Positions 8,994 through 18,236 of a DNA stretch of 64,000 nucleotides are shown here, piece after piece. Under the pieces are notes generated by a model. That model was not told the origin of the DNA. It did not search any database and saw nothing but the letters and a program-made list of their open reading frames with translations. The stretch is from Mycolicibacterium iranicum (lineage in GTDB: Bacteria; Actinomycetota; Actinomycetes; Mycobacteriales; Mycobacteriaceae): positions 62,001 through 126,000 of the forward strand of contig NZ_LQPC01000028.1 in NCBI RefSeq assembly GCF_002101705.1, read 5' to 3'. Each line of letters starts with the position of its first letter. Positions within the stretch are counted from its first letter, which is position 1. The position numbers and the translations under genes were made by a program.

Positions 8994-9029
8994 AAGAGGT
9001 CACGGACCGTTTCTGGTCCGTGACCTCTT
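8994..9029. terminator. Strong hairpin, probable bidirectional terminator
   Basis: A 15-bp perfect stem (8994-9008 with 9015-9029) closes a 6-base loop GTTTCT. It lies 40 bases after the secreted-protein gene. On the minus strand the stem is followed by TTTTG, on the plus strand by only a short T stretch. A related hairpin lies at 19236-19261. Confidence 0.7.
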
Positions 9030-9145
9030 CGTGTGGTGGACGGTTCATGTGCGTTGGTCGGGCGACAGGGAATCAGCACAGCTTGTCCCGACGCGGCCGG
9101 TTCCGCGCGAGCGTTGACTGTGCCGTTACGTCCTGCTGTTCCATT

Positions 9146-11428
9146 GTGGCTGTGAATTCCGATGCCACCGCGGCCCCCCACGAAACGATCTTGACCGCCG
9201 CCGACTACGCCCGCGCTGAGCAGATGCTGGCACCGTACCGGGCACGCCGCGTGCCCGGAGCATCAATACAGCCTCAGTGGCTTCCGGACGGCCACCGTTT
9301 CTGGTATCAGGTCGAGTCTCGCTTCGTAATGGTGGATCCGCGCCACGGCAGCAGAGGCGACGCGTTCGACCACGACCGCTTGGCCGCGGCGTTGTCCTTG
9401 GCTTCCGGTCATGCGGTCAGCGTGGACGATCTTCCGATCAGCGCCGTCGAGTTCGGCGGCGACGGGATGGTCGGCTTCACCGCGTTCGGATCACGGTGGG
9501 TGTGGTCGCCCGGCGCCGGCACCTGCGAACGGGCCGACACCGGCGAGCGCGCGCTGCCCTGGGAGGTGGAATCGCCCGACAAGTCGTGGGTGGCTTTTCG
9601 CCGCGACGGCAACATCTGGGTCCGATCCCGTGACGGTGAGCAGGAATTCGCGCTCACCGACGACGCCGAACCGCACTTCGAATACGGCGGGATGGCCGAT
9701 GCGACCGGCGGGCGAGCGCTGATGCGGGTGCTCGGGCTGCCGCCCCTGTTCGCCGTGCAGTGGTCACCGGACTCGACACGGATCCTGGCCCAGCGCATCG
9801 ATCAGCGTGGCCTGCCCGAGCTGGTGCTGGTCGAATCATCTCCGCCCGACGGCGGCAGGCCGGTCGAGCACCGCACCCGCTACACCATGCCGGGCGAGGA
9901 GGCGCAGGCGATGTTGACCTGGAATGTCCTCCACGTGGCGGACCGCACCGTGGTCCGACAGGCCGAACCCACCGTTGTCATGCACGGCACCGCCGTCATG
10001 TACGCCTGGTGGACCGGCATATCGGGGGACGCGGTGCACTTCCTGAACCATTCCCGCGACGCCCGCACGCTGGAGCTGCGCCGCCTGGACCCGGCCACCG
10101 GAGCCGTCACCACCCTGATCAGCGAATCCGGTGAGACGCGGGTGGACCCGACGCCGCAGCTGGGAGAACCAACGATGACTCGGGTGCTGGACTCCGGTGA
10201 GATCGTGTGGTGGTCGCAGCGCGATGGCTGGGGCCATCTCTATCTCTATTCGCCCGACGGACAACAGGTCCGGCAGATCACCAGCGGGCAGTGGCAGGTG
10301 CGCAAGGTGCTCTGGGTCGACGAGAAGCGCCGGCAGGTGTGGTTCGTCGCTGCCGGCCTCGTCGCCGACGATCCCTATGTACGCCAGATCTGCCGAATCG
10401 GGCTCGACGGCCGGGGATTCGTGCGACTCACCGAGGACGACACCCTCGACCACGACGCGGTCAGTCCGGACGGCGGCGGCTACTTCGTTCAACGAGCATC
10501 CGCGCCCCACCGCCCTCCGCATACGGTGGTACGCGACGGGGACGGCCAACTCCTGGTCGAACTCGAGGCGCCGACCGCCACAGCGCTGGAGGAACAGGGC
10601 TGGAGCCCGCCGGAGCGGTTCAGCACCACCGCCGCCGACGGCAGAACCCGCATCTACGGATTGCTCTGGCGTCCACACGGTTTCGATCCACAACGCCGCT
10701 ACCCTGTCATCGAGCACATCTATCCAGGCCCGCAGATCTGGAACGCGGGGGCCGCATTCGACTCACCGCACGTCGGCCAACCCGAGGCGCTGGCAGCGCT
10801 GGGTTTCGCTGTGGTGGTGATCGACGGACGCGGAACCGCCGGGCGCAGCAAAGCCTTTCACGACCACTCCTACCGCGACATGGGCAACGCAGGCGCCCTC
10901 GACGACCGCGTCGCCGCGATTCGCGAACTGGGCCGGCGCCACAGCTGGTTGGACACCGAGCGCGTCGGGATAACGGGTCTATCGGCCGGTGCCTTCGCCG
11001 CCGCCAGGGCATTGCTCACGTACCCGGACTTCTACCGGGTTGCGGTCGCGGTGTCGGGCAACCACGACAACACCGTCAACCTGGCCATGTGGGCCGAGCA
11101 ATACCACGGCGATCTCAGCGACGACGGCAAGAAGACGATCTCCAACACTTACCTGGCCGCCGAACTGCAGGGCAAGCTGTTGCTGATCCACGGCGAGCTC
11201 GACGACAACGCCCATCCCTATCAGACGATGCGCCTGGCGCACGCACTCATCCAGGCGGACAAGGACTTCGATCTGATCCTCATTCCGGGCGGCGAACACG
11301 CGCTGATCGGCTACCAGCACTACGCCTACCGACGCACCTGGGACTACTTTGTGGCCCACCTCCACGGGACCGAACCGCCTAGCTACCGCCTGGCCCCGTT
11401 GCCGCTTCCGCAGTGGTCGCTCGGATGA
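9146..11428 (+). CDS. S9 family peptidase (prolyl oligopeptidase / DPP IV-like)
   Basis: This protein of about 760 residues has an N-terminal beta-propeller (DPP IV N-terminal type) to roughly residue 500 and a C-terminal alpha/beta-hydrolase peptidase domain. The catalytic Ser is in GLSAG (about 613), the Asp in GELDDNAHP and the His in PGGEHAL. These fit peptidases that cleave after Pro/Ala in peptides. The frame is open back to 9020, but that stretch lies in the hairpin downstream of the previous gene. I therefore prefer GTG at 9146 (GTG 9152 is equally possible); no clear ribosome-binding site decides it. No signal peptide is visible, so it is probably cytoplasmic. The 3' end overlaps the convergent MerR gene by 50 bases. 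Confidence 0.88.
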   Translation: MAVNSDATAAPHETILTAADYARAEQMLAPYRARRVPGASIQPQWLPDGHRFWYQVESRFVMVDPRHGSRGDAFDHDRLAAALSLASGHAVSVDDLPISAVEFGGDGMVGFTAFGSRWVWSPGAGTCERADTGERALPWEVESPDKSWVAFRRDGNIWVRSRDGEQEFALTDDAEPHFEYGGMADATGGRALMRVLGLPPLFAVQWSPDSTRILAQRIDQRGLPELVLVESSPPDGGRPVEHRTRYTMPGEEAQAMLTWNVLHVADRTVVRQAEPTVVMHGTAVMYAWWTGISGDAVHFLNHSRDARTLELRRLDPATGAVTTLISESGETRVDPTPQLGEPTMTRVLDSGEIVWWSQRDGWGHLYLYSPDGQQVRQITSGQWQVRKVLWVDEKRRQVWFVAAGLVADDPYVRQICRIGLDGRGFVRLTEDDTLDHDAVSPDGGGYFVQRASAPHRPPHTVVRDGDGQLLVELEAPTATALEEQGWSPPERFSTTAADGRTRIYGLLWRPHGFDPQRRYPVIEHIYPGPQIWNAGAAFDSPHVGQPEALAALGFAVVVIDGRGTAGRSKAFHDHSYRDMGNAGALDDRVAAIRELGRRHSWLDTERVGITGLSAGAFAAARALLTYPDFYRVAVAVSGNHDNTVNLAMWAEQYHGDLSDDGKKTISNTYLAAELQGKLLLIHGELDDNAHPYQTMRLAHALIQADKDFDLILIPGGEHALIGYQHYAYRRTWDYFVAHLHGTEPPSYRLAPLPLPQWSLG

Positions 11429-12137
11429 TGTCGCGGCTGCGGCGCAGCACGTCGAGCTGCGCTTCGGTATAGAGCTCCTGCATGGCCTCGTTGATGGCCC
11501 TGCCGGCGAATTGCGCCCCGCCGGGGGCGTCGGCGCGCGACTCCGCGAGCCCCGGATGTGCCTCGCGCACCGACAGCAGGTAGGGCACCAGGCGTTCTGC
11601 GAGGTCCTCGCGGGTGCGCTCGTCGGCGTCGGAGGCCAGATCATCGAACTCGCAGGCCACGGGGTCGTCCGGGGCGTTCTCCAGCAGGTGGGCGTAGACC
11701 TGCCGGCCCCGGGGACCCAGCACCCGCGACAACAGAACGACGAGAGAGCGGTCGGCCTCGGACAGTTTGGCGACCGCGTGCGGTGACACGAATTCCGTCG
11801 GCAGGTCGGTCGGTGCCTTCTGATCCAGGATCTGACGCACCTCGGTGCGTGCCTGCTGCAGCTGCTCGATGGTCGCGGCCAGCTCATCGTCGAGGGCGCG
11901 CAGTTCGGCGGCCGGGTGGTCGTCGGCATCGCCCATCGCGGCGATCTGGGAAAGTGAGAAGCCCAAGTCGACAAGACGTTTGATACGCACGAGGCGGACC
12001 AGATGTGTCACCCCGTATTGCTTATAGCCGTTGGTCCGGCGTTCGGGCTCGGCGAGAAGGCCGACGTCGTGGTAGTGCCGCACCGCCCGCAGGCTGGTAC
12101 CGGACAGCGCGGCGATCTCACGGGTGCTCCAGGCCAT
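11379..12137 (-). CDS. MerR family transcriptional regulator
   Basis: This 252-residue regulator has an N-terminal MerR winged helix (STREIAALSGTSLRAVRHYHDVGLL, then RRTNGYKQYG), a dimerisation coiled coil around residues 75-110, and a ~150-residue C-terminal domain for an unknown effector. No metal-binding Cys cluster is present, so a small-molecule type is likelier than a metal sensor. ATG at 12137 (MAWST) is chosen; ATG at 12146 (METMAWST) is possible. It is convergent with the S9 peptidase. The target is unknown. Confidence 0.85.
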   Translation of the reverse strand: MAWSTREIAALSGTSLRAVRHYHDVGLLAEPERRTNGYKQYGVTHLVRLVRIKRLVDLGFSLSQIAAMGDADDHPAAELRALDDELAATIEQLQQARTEVRQILDQKAPTDLPTEFVSPHAVAKLSEADRSLVVLLSRVLGPRGRQVYAHLLENAPDDPVACEFDDLASDADERTREDLAERLVPYLLSVREAHPGLAESRADAPGGAQFAGRAINEAMQELYTEAQLDVLRRSRDIIRATTAEAATGPGGS

Positions 12138-12191
12138 GGTTTCCATTCTGATCAACGGCGGCATGCGGCTGTGCCGTCGCGGTCCCGGTGT

Positions 12192-12332
12192 ATGCCACAG
12201 TGGGTACACGGGGCGTTCGTCGCCGATCTAGCTTCCGAGCACGATGCCCCCGCCGACATCCTCGCCGTTGTTCACGAGGGTCTGTTGCGCGAGGGCACCT
12301 TGCCGCATCCCGACCTCAGATGGACGAGCTAA
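12192..12332 (+). CDS. Small hypothetical protein, possible
   Basis: A 46-codon frame (MPQWVHGAFVADLASEHDAP...) occupies the gap between the MerR and SDR genes. Its balanced acidic and helical composition (ADILAVVHEGLLREGTLPHP) reads like a real protein. No Shine-Dalgarno sequence is apparent and its last 4 bases overlap the convergent SDR stop. It could also be the remnant of a longer gene. Confidence 0.4.
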   Translation: MPQWVHGAFVADLASEHDAPADILAVVHEGLLREGTLPHPDLRWTS

Positions 12333-13075
12333 ACCTGGTTCATCCCGCCGTCGACGAAGATCTCCGCACCTGTCATGAAGCTGCTCGCATCGGAGCCGAG
12401 GAACACCGCCACGGCGGCCAGTTCGGCAGGATCACCGATTCGCTTCATCGGGTTGGTTGCCAGGCCGTCGAAGAACTCCTGCCGCTGGTCTTCGTCAGGC
12501 ACCAGTTCGGTGAGTCCCTCGGTCAGGATGGGACCGGGTACGACCGTGTTGACCCGGAAGCCACGGTCGCCCAACTCGGTGGCCCAGGTGCGGCCGAAGG
12601 ACCGGATGGCAGCCTTTGCCGCGGCGTAGGCGCCGAATGCCGGGGTCCCCCTGGTGGCCGCTGTGGAGCCGGAAAGAACGATCGAGGCACCGGGATTGAG
12701 TAGTGGCAGCATTTTCTGCACGGTGAACACTGTCCCGCCCACGTTGCGGTTGAACGTGTCGATGAGGTGTTCGGGGGTCTCTTCCTCCAGCGTGGCGAAC
12801 TCGCCACTGCCGGCGTTGGTAAAGACGATGTCGAGGCCGGCGCCTGCGTCACGGATGACCCCAACCAGTCGGTCCAGATCCTCGGTGCTGGTGACGTCGC
12901 TGGCAACACCGACGACACCGGAACCCAGAGACGCTGCGGCGGCGTCGACGCGCTGTTGGGTACGCCCGGTGATGAACACCTTGGCGCCCTCGTCGACGAA
13001 GGCGCGCGCCGCCGCGTAACCGATGCCGGATGTGCCGCCGGTGATCAGTGCTGTTTTCCCCTCAAGCTGAGCCAT
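12329..13075 (-). CDS. SDR family oxidoreductase
   Basis: This 248-residue short-chain dehydrogenase has the cofactor motif TGGTSGIG (about residues 10-17), NAG in VFTNAGSGE, catalytic Ser in VLSGSTAA and the YxxxK motif in YAAAKAA (Tyr about 150). The C terminus ends DGGMNQV, the usual classical-SDR ending. ATG at 13075 is strongly supported by AGGAGG 6-8 bases upstream; the longer upstream frame is not needed. It should be an NAD(P)H-dependent carbonyl/alcohol oxidoreductase of unknown substrate. Confidence 0.92.
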   Translation of the reverse strand: MAQLEGKTALITGGTSGIGYAAARAFVDEGAKVFITGRTQQRVDAAAASLGSGVVGVASDVTSTEDLDRLVGVIRDAGAGLDIVFTNAGSGEFATLEEETPEHLIDTFNRNVGGTVFTVQKMLPLLNPGASIVLSGSTAATRGTPAFGAYAAAKAAIRSFGRTWATELGDRGFRVNTVVPGPILTEGLTELVPDEDQRQEFFDGLATNPMKRIGDPAELAAVAVFLGSDASSFMTGAEIFVDGGMNQV

Positions 13076-13337
13076 CTTGCCCTCCTGTTGTCGAAAACGC
13101 TTGTTGCGTCTCATGTCCGACAACTAGGTGACATGTCACTTTATTCCGAGGCTTGTCGCGCTCGATCGGGCGAAAAGCAGGAGTACATCGAGCGGGCGTG
13201 GCGCAATGTCGCACCCCCATCGATGCTGAGGCGCCATCTTCAACTCGAGGAGGCGCATGAACGTCGCAGCTGTGATGTGCACACTTGTTAAGGTCTTTTC
13301 ACCGACGGGCGTCCGACCGGAAAAGCAGGTGGTAGCG

Positions 13338-14321
13338 ATGGAGATCGCGCAATTGTGGCGCTTCCCCGTCAAATCGATGGGCGGGAGTTCGGTCGACCGG
13401 GTGCGGATCGATCGTCGGGGCGCTCACGCCGATCGGCTGTGGGCAGTCCGCGACGTCGAGCGCGGTGTCACCGCCTCAGCGCGGCGAGTTCCGGCTCTGC
13501 TGGGCTGCATGGCGCGCTACACGACCGAGCCCGCGGCCGATGCGGGTCCGGGCAACGTGCCGGTTGTCGTCGTGACGTTCCCGGACGGCCGCGACCTGGC
13601 CAGTGACGACCCGGCGATCCACGACGCGCTCTCCGAGCTCGTCGGCAGGCCGATGCGTCTGGTGGCGCTGCCTCCCGTCGGGGACACCAGTCAACACCGG
13701 ATGACGGTATCGGACTCGTTGGCCAACTTTCGAGCATCACAGGTGCGCAAGGACTTTGGCCTTGGCGAGACCGAGGCGCTCCCCGATACGTCGGTTTTCT
13801 CGACGAAGGACATCGTCACGCTGGCCCGGTTCTCCACACCGCCGGGCGCGTTCTACGACCTCAGCCCCGTGCATCTGATGACCACCGCGAGCCTGCGTGA
13901 CCTGGCGCCAGACGACCAGGGCTACGACGTCCGCAGGTTTCGCCCCAACGTGCTCGTCGATGCCGGCGATGTCCCGCATAGGTTCCCCGAAACCGCTTGG
14001 GTGGGCGGCGACTTGGAGATTGGACCGGTTCGGCTGCACGTGACGATTCCGACGATCCGGTGCGTGGTTCCCACCAGACCGCAACCCGGTGTCGAACTCG
14101 ACAAGGGCATCACCAGGCAGCTGGCCGACCGCACGAACCGGTTCCTCGGCGTGTACGCCGACGTGAAAAGTCCCGGCGTGGTCAGCGTCGGCGACGAGGT
14201 TCGGGTGCACCTCGCCAAGCCGCCCAGCGCGCTGCGCCGCGTCGCGACGGCCGTCAACACGTCGGCGACGAGGGGCGTGCAGCGCCTATTGGAGGCGACG
14301 GTCCTGCGCGAGAAGGATTGA
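13338..14321 (+). CDS. MOSC domain-containing protein
   Basis: This 327-residue protein has an N-terminal MOSC beta-barrel domain (IAQLWRFPVKSMGG at the start) and a C-terminal MOSC domain that includes RPNVLVDA and TIPTIRCVVPTRPQ. The single conserved Cys in TIRCVVPT is the expected molybdenum-cofactor sulfur or metal ligand of the family (mARC/YcbX-like). ATG at 13338 is chosen because homologous proteins begin at this FPVKS segment. It probably reduces N-hydroxylated substrates or transfers sulfur using Mo cofactor; the substrate is not known. Confidence 0.88.
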   Translation: MEIAQLWRFPVKSMGGSSVDRVRIDRRGAHADRLWAVRDVERGVTASARRVPALLGCMARYTTEPAADAGPGNVPVVVVTFPDGRDLASDDPAIHDALSELVGRPMRLVALPPVGDTSQHRMTVSDSLANFRASQVRKDFGLGETEALPDTSVFSTKDIVTLARFSTPPGAFYDLSPVHLMTTASLRDLAPDDQGYDVRRFRPNVLVDAGDVPHRFPETAWVGGDLEIGPVRLHVTIPTIRCVVPTRPQPGVELDKGITRQLADRTNRFLGVYADVKSPGVVSVGDEVRVHLAKPPSALRRVATAVNTSATRGVQRLLEATVLREKD

Positions 14322-14812
14322 TTCGCCTGCAGTTCTCCGAGGCCAACGAGGCGGGTGCAGCGACGCGGTGTGCCGTAGCGACGACTGGGATGCGCCGCGG
14401 CGATGAGTGACCGCCAATTGCCTGTAATCATTGACCTCGCCCGAGTTGTCGGCGAATAGCGCGTGAGAGTCGTTCGGACAAAAGGTAACTCAGCCACTTC
14501 GAGACGACGGACGTGAGTCGAAGTAGCGCTCTCGCTGCCGGCCGATAGAACTTCAACGAGGAGGTCCACGGACCTCAGCCGGTGATTACTTGCGAACCGT
14601 GGCTGTGTTCAGCGGAGATCCGAGGTACGCGAACCCTCGTCGCGCTGCCGGTTCTGTTCGCGGGCCGAGCCTCAGCAGGGTGGCCAGCCACCATCGGGAT
14701 AGCGCACTCATCCTTTGTGACGGCAATCTACCGAGTTGTCGACGGGCCGAACCTCATTCAGCTGAAGTGAGCTCGTCTGTGCTTGAGCTGTGCGGGATCG
14801 CTGTCCATCGAG
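14322..14812. other. Intergenic region without recognisable gene
   Basis: I see no supportable coding frame in these 491 bases. A near-perfect palindrome GAGGTCC-AC-GGACCTC lies at 14561-14576 and could be a small hairpin or protein-binding site. The codon pattern is irregular on both strands. Confidence 0.5.
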
Positions 14813-15424
14813 TCAACGGCGCTTGAGCTCTCTGCTGTTTGCGGCGAGCACTTCATCGGACAATTCGGGATCAGCCCGGGCGATTGCGCGGGCGATGATT
14901 TGTGCGCCGACCAACTGGCTGAACAATGCGATGGCCTGATCCCGCGCCCTACGCGCATCGAGCTTGGCGTCGGTCTGCTTCGCGCTGCCCCGGAGCAGGG
15001 CGGTGATGGCGGTGAGGTAACCGTGCAAGCCGCGCCTGTACTCGTTTTGGGCTTGAAGACCGTGCCGTCCAGTGTCGACAGCTAGAGCCGCGGAAGCGCA
15101 CCCCGCTTCGGGGTGGTCGCGGTGGTAGGTACTCAGGTAGCTGTCGATGATGGCGTTCAGGGCCGCCCGACTTGAGCGAGGGTGGGCTCCGATTAGATCG
15201 TCGACCGACCCAAGAGAGGCCGTGAAGCCCTGGTTGAGGACTTGCAGGGCAAGCTCTTCCTTCGAAGAGAAGTGATTGTAGAACCCACCGTGCGTCATTC
15301 CTGCCGTTTTCATCAACTCGTCGATGCCCACCCCATCGATCCCGCGGGCCCTAAACGCTTGACCGGCAGCAGCCAAGATGCGCTCGCGGTTGCGTTCCTT
15401 CTGCTCTCGCGAAATTCGAGGCAA
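14813..15424 (-). CDS. TetR/AcrR family transcriptional regulator
   Basis: This 203-residue TetR regulator has an N-terminal helix-turn-helix (RERILAAAGQAFRARGIDGV, then MTHGGFYNHFSSKEEL, residues about 10-60). The C-terminal ligand domain resembles regulators of reductases and dehydrogenases. The start is TTG at 15424, supported by GGAGGAG 7-10 bases upstream; the frame is open further upstream but lacks such a site. It is divergent from the F420-type reductase pseudogene. Repeated ATCA-N(3-4)-TGAT motifs in the shared intergenic region are likely operators. Confidence 0.9.
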   Translation of the reverse strand: MPRISREQKERNRERILAAAGQAFRARGIDGVGIDELMKTAGMTHGGFYNHFSSKEELALQVLNQGFTASLGSVDDLIGAHPRSSRAALNAIIDSYLSTYHRDHPEAGCASAALAVDTGRHGLQAQNEYRRGLHGYLTAITALLRGSAKQTDAKLDARRARDQAIALFSQLVGAQIIARAIARADPELSDEVLAANSRELKRR

Positions 15425-15486
15425 CTGGAAACTCCTCCCCGCCGGGACTATTGGATCATCACGCGGCAAGACAATCGATGGTGGCC

Positions 15487-15502
15487 GTCATCAAATGTGA
15501 TA
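15487..15502. promoter_or_regulatory. Putative TetR operator half, copy 1
   Basis: GTCATCAAATGTGATA contains ATCA-N4-TGAT. It shares GTCATCAAA with the second copy at 15611 and lies 63 bases before the tetR start. Confidence 0.5.
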
Positions 15503-15598
15503 CTAGCCCACTCCTGCAGGCCGGTTTCGACGACTTTTGACCGCCACGCGCCGTGGTCGGCTTGACAGTTTTTAATGACGCATGACAGCATTGGGCTA

Positions 15599-15625
15599 TT
15601 GATGTGGGGCGTCATCAAAATGATA
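15599..15625. promoter_or_regulatory. Putative TetR operator, copy 2
   Basis: TTGATG at 15599-15604 and CATCAA at 15613-15618 form an inverted repeat. GTCATCAAAATGATA at 15611-15625 contains ATCA-N3-TGAT. The site ends 18 bases before the reductase ATG, a position suited to repression. Confidence 0.5.
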
Positions 15626-15642
15626 GAGAGGCGGTGCGGGTC

Positions 15643-16240
15643 ATGAACTTTGGAACCATCGGCGCCGGCACCATCGCGCAGGCCCTCGCGCGGCATCTGG
15701 TGACCGCCGGTCACCGCGTGATGTTGAGTAACAGTCGCGGTCCGTCCACCCTGGGAGGTCGTTGCCAATCTGGGCCCGCTGACCTCGGCAGGCACGGTGG
15801 CGCAAGCCGCGAAGGGTGACATGGTGTTTCTCACGGTCATGTGGCCGGACATCGCAGCCGCCCTGGTTGACCTGCCCCCGTGGGAAGGACGCATCCTGGT
15901 CGATTGCACCAACCAGTTCGCGCGGCTGGACCCGATACAGGTTGCCGATCTCGGTGACCAGACCGGGAGCGAGTGGGTCGCCAACCTCGTGCCAGATGCG
16001 CGGGTGATCAAGGCATTCAACACGCTATTCGCCGAATACATTGCGCCAAACCCGCGCCACCCCGCCGGGCGTCAGGTGGTGTTCTACGCCGGCGACGACG
16101 CCGCAGCGAAGGCGACCTTTCGCGAATTGGTCGATGGTTTGGGTTTCGCTCCGGTCGACGTCGGGGCCCTGCGCGACGGCGGCCGACTGATGCAGGTCGG
16201 TGGCCCGCTGTCGGCCCTGCACATCCTCAAACAGGACTGA
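15643..16240 (+). pseudogene. NADPH-dependent F420 reductase-type oxidoreductase, frameshifted
   Basis: The first part (MNFGTIGAGTIAQALARHLV, then LSNSRGPSTL) is a Rossmann GxGxxG domain of the NADP oxidoreductase / F420-dependent family. After codon CTG at about 15756-15758 the frame moves by one, and the rest (EVVANLGPLTSAGTVAQAAKG ... HILKQD) continues in the next frame to 16240. The family's usual length at this point is best restored by adding two bases; removing one G also restores the frame. It could be a true pseudogene or a sequencing error. It faces a TetR regulator and precedes a quinone-reductase-like gene. Confidence 0.8.
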
Positions 16241-16339
16241 CCGGCGTCTGGTCCCCGCCGCGCACCGCAAGACCCCTCAACCATCGGAACACCACGACCT
16301 CACCGACGACAGAGGCGAAGCTCGAGAACCGGAGGCGCC

Positions 16340-17335
16340 ATGAAGGCACTGGCTTACGCGCGAGCACACTCGTTGGGAGCGTTCGCTATGCATCTGGCAG
16401 AGGTGGATGACCCGCGGCTTCGTGAGGGCGACTTGCTGATCGAGATCCATGCGATCGGCGTGAACCCCGGCGAGGCGATGATCCGTTCGCAACGCAGCGC
16501 CGAGCCGGGCGGACAGGTAATCCTGGGCTGGGAATTCGCGGGCGTGGTGATCAAGACCGGTATCGCGGCGAACGGGTTCACGGTGGGTGATCGGGTGATG
16601 GGTACCGGCGATGTCACTCGCGACGGATGCTGGGCTGAAAAGCTGGCCGTGGACCATCGAGTGGTCACCAAGATCCCCGACCAGCTTTCTTTCACCGACG
16701 CCGCATCGTTGCCCATCGGCATTCTGACCAGCTGGGAGGCGATGTTCCGGGATCAGCCAGGCCTGTCGCCGGGAGTGGACCGGGTTCTGGTCGTCGGCGG
16801 CGCCGGCGGGGTTGGGTCGTTGGCGGTGCAGCTGCTCAAGGCCAGAACCTCAGCGTTTGTCATCAGCACAGCCTCCCGTCAGCAGTCGCGGGACTGGTGT
16901 CGCGCAATGGGCGCCGATCTGGTGGTCGACCACACCGCAGATGTCTGTGAGCAACTGAATCAGGCCGGGATCCATCAGGTCGACATGGTGCTATCCACCG
17001 CCGCGACCGCGACCAACCTCGCCTGGATCGGCGCACTGCTGCGGCCCTTCGGTCACTTGTCGGCCATCGACCTCAACGCGCCGATCGACCTCGCACCGCT
17101 CATTCAGAAATCCGTATCGCTGCACACCGAAATGGTCTTCAGCCAGATCAGCGGCGGCACAGACCCCAGCAACCAAGGCCGAATTCTGCAGATCATCAGT
17201 GAATATGTCCTCAGCGGCCAGGTGCGTCCGATTGTCACGACCCGACTCACGGGCCTGACCGTGCACAACATGAAGATCGCCCACTCGCTGCTCGAAAGCC
17301 ACCACACCATCGGCAAGATCGTCATCGAAACATGA
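16340..17335 (+). CDS. NADPH:quinone reductase-like / zinc-type alcohol dehydrogenase family (MDR)
   Basis: This 331-residue medium-chain reductase begins MKALAYARAHSLGAF. The N-terminal GroES-like domain contains EIHAIGVNPGEAMIRS and GWEFAGVV. The nucleotide-binding motif VVGGAGGVGSLAVQLLKA lies near residues 153-170. Structural zinc Cys residues are absent, so it is closer to the zinc-independent quinone oxidoreductase group. ATG at 16340 follows CCGGAGG at good spacing. It lies 99 bases after the frameshifted reductase and may share the TetR-controlled unit. Confidence 0.88.
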   Translation: MKALAYARAHSLGAFAMHLAEVDDPRLREGDLLIEIHAIGVNPGEAMIRSQRSAEPGGQVILGWEFAGVVIKTGIAANGFTVGDRVMGTGDVTRDGCWAEKLAVDHRVVTKIPDQLSFTDAASLPIGILTSWEAMFRDQPGLSPGVDRVLVVGGAGGVGSLAVQLLKARTSAFVISTASRQQSRDWCRAMGADLVVDHTADVCEQLNQAGIHQVDMVLSTAATATNLAWIGALLRPFGHLSAIDLNAPIDLAPLIQKSVSLHTEMVFSQISGGTDPSNQGRILQIISEYVLSGQVRPIVTTRLTGLTVHNMKIAHSLLESHHTIGKIVIET

Positions 17336-17495
17336 ACAGCGGCAACGACTCCGCACTCGGAACACGCGCCGCGGCCGAATCCCAACCGTTGCAGGGTTGC
17401 ATCCGAATGTGCATGCGATGAGACTCGCGTCCGCAGCGAGCTAGCGAACTGTGGATCAGTAACGTTGCCATTAAGCCCGAACAGAATTCATAGGC

Positions 17496-18158
17496 TTATT
17501 CGGATAGAACCGGTGATGCTGATCCGGTGGGCTCGAAATGTTGAGTGTCAGCGAGTGAAGCCACCTGCCGATTACGGAAATAGTCGTCCTGGCGCAGGGT
17601 GGTGATGCTGCCGGGGGTTGATCGAAAGTTCGCGTAGCCCAGCGACTCCGGAGGCATCTGTATCCACGCTGCGATCACGAAGGTGAGTGTGAACCCATGT
17701 GTCACAATCACTTGGTACTCGGCGGGGTTCGCGGTGATGGATTCCATCGCTGAATACACCCGCGCCGCGAAATCGCGCTTCGTCTCGGCTCCCGGTATGC
17801 CCTCGTCGTGGTTGAGCCGGTCACCGTCAGCTGGCGGGGGAACAAAGCGCTCATCGAGCCAGCGTTGAGGGCGTCCTTCTGCTGTGCCATAGGACTTTTC
17901 CCGCAGGCGACGGTCCAGTGCTACGACAGATTCAACAGCATTGCGGATCTGCTCAGCGGTACGTCGGGCACGCAGTAAATCCGACGAGACAATGTCCGTG
18001 GTGACCCCGGCCGGGATCTGTTCACGTATCCATCGTGCGATCGACACCGCGTCGGCCAAGCCCTTCGCGGTCAAGTCTGAGTCATACCAGCCGCCGACTA
18101 AGCCGTCCTGGTGATGGGTGGCTTCCGGATGGGTCACTACGTAGATCGTCTTGCCCAC
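17496..18158 (-). CDS. Histidine phosphatase superfamily protein
   Basis: This 220-residue protein has phosphoglycerate-mutase-like features: N-terminal [10 protein letters not shown] in place of the usual RHG-x-T, conserved [17 protein letters not shown], and the second catalytic His in [13 protein letters not shown]. The changed first motif (T-H-P-E) keeps the catalytic His but lacks the adjacent Arg, which is unusual. It should be a cytoplasmic phosphatase or mutase of unknown substrate. It is convergent with the MDR gene, with about 160 bases of non-coding DNA between. Confidence 0.82.
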   Translation of the reverse strand: MGKTIYVVTHPEATHHQDGLVGGWYDSDLTAKGLADAVSIARWIREQIPAGVTTDIVSSDLLRARRTAEQIRNAVESVVALDRRLREKSYGTAEGRPQRWLDERFVPPPADGDRLNHDEGIPGAETKRDFAARVYSAMESITANPAEYQVIVTHGFTLTFVIAAWIQMPPESLGYANFRSTPGSITTLRQDDYFRNRQVASLADTQHFEPTGSASPVLSE

Positions 18159-18236
18159 GCCTTACCGTAGCGAGCCCAACCGTCCAAAGGCTGGGCCATC
18201 GCAGATCGATAAAGTCGAGCTCGATCACATCCTGTC

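Noticed and set aside
9020..9145. Extended N terminus of the S9 peptidase
   Set aside because: These codons run through a terminator-like hairpin and read as Cys/Arg/Ser-rich sequence unlike the peptidase family.
17336..17495. Terminator between the MDR and histidine phosphatase genes
   Set aside because: Only a short TAAGCC/GGCTTA inverted repeat with a 15-base gap was seen; too weak to call.
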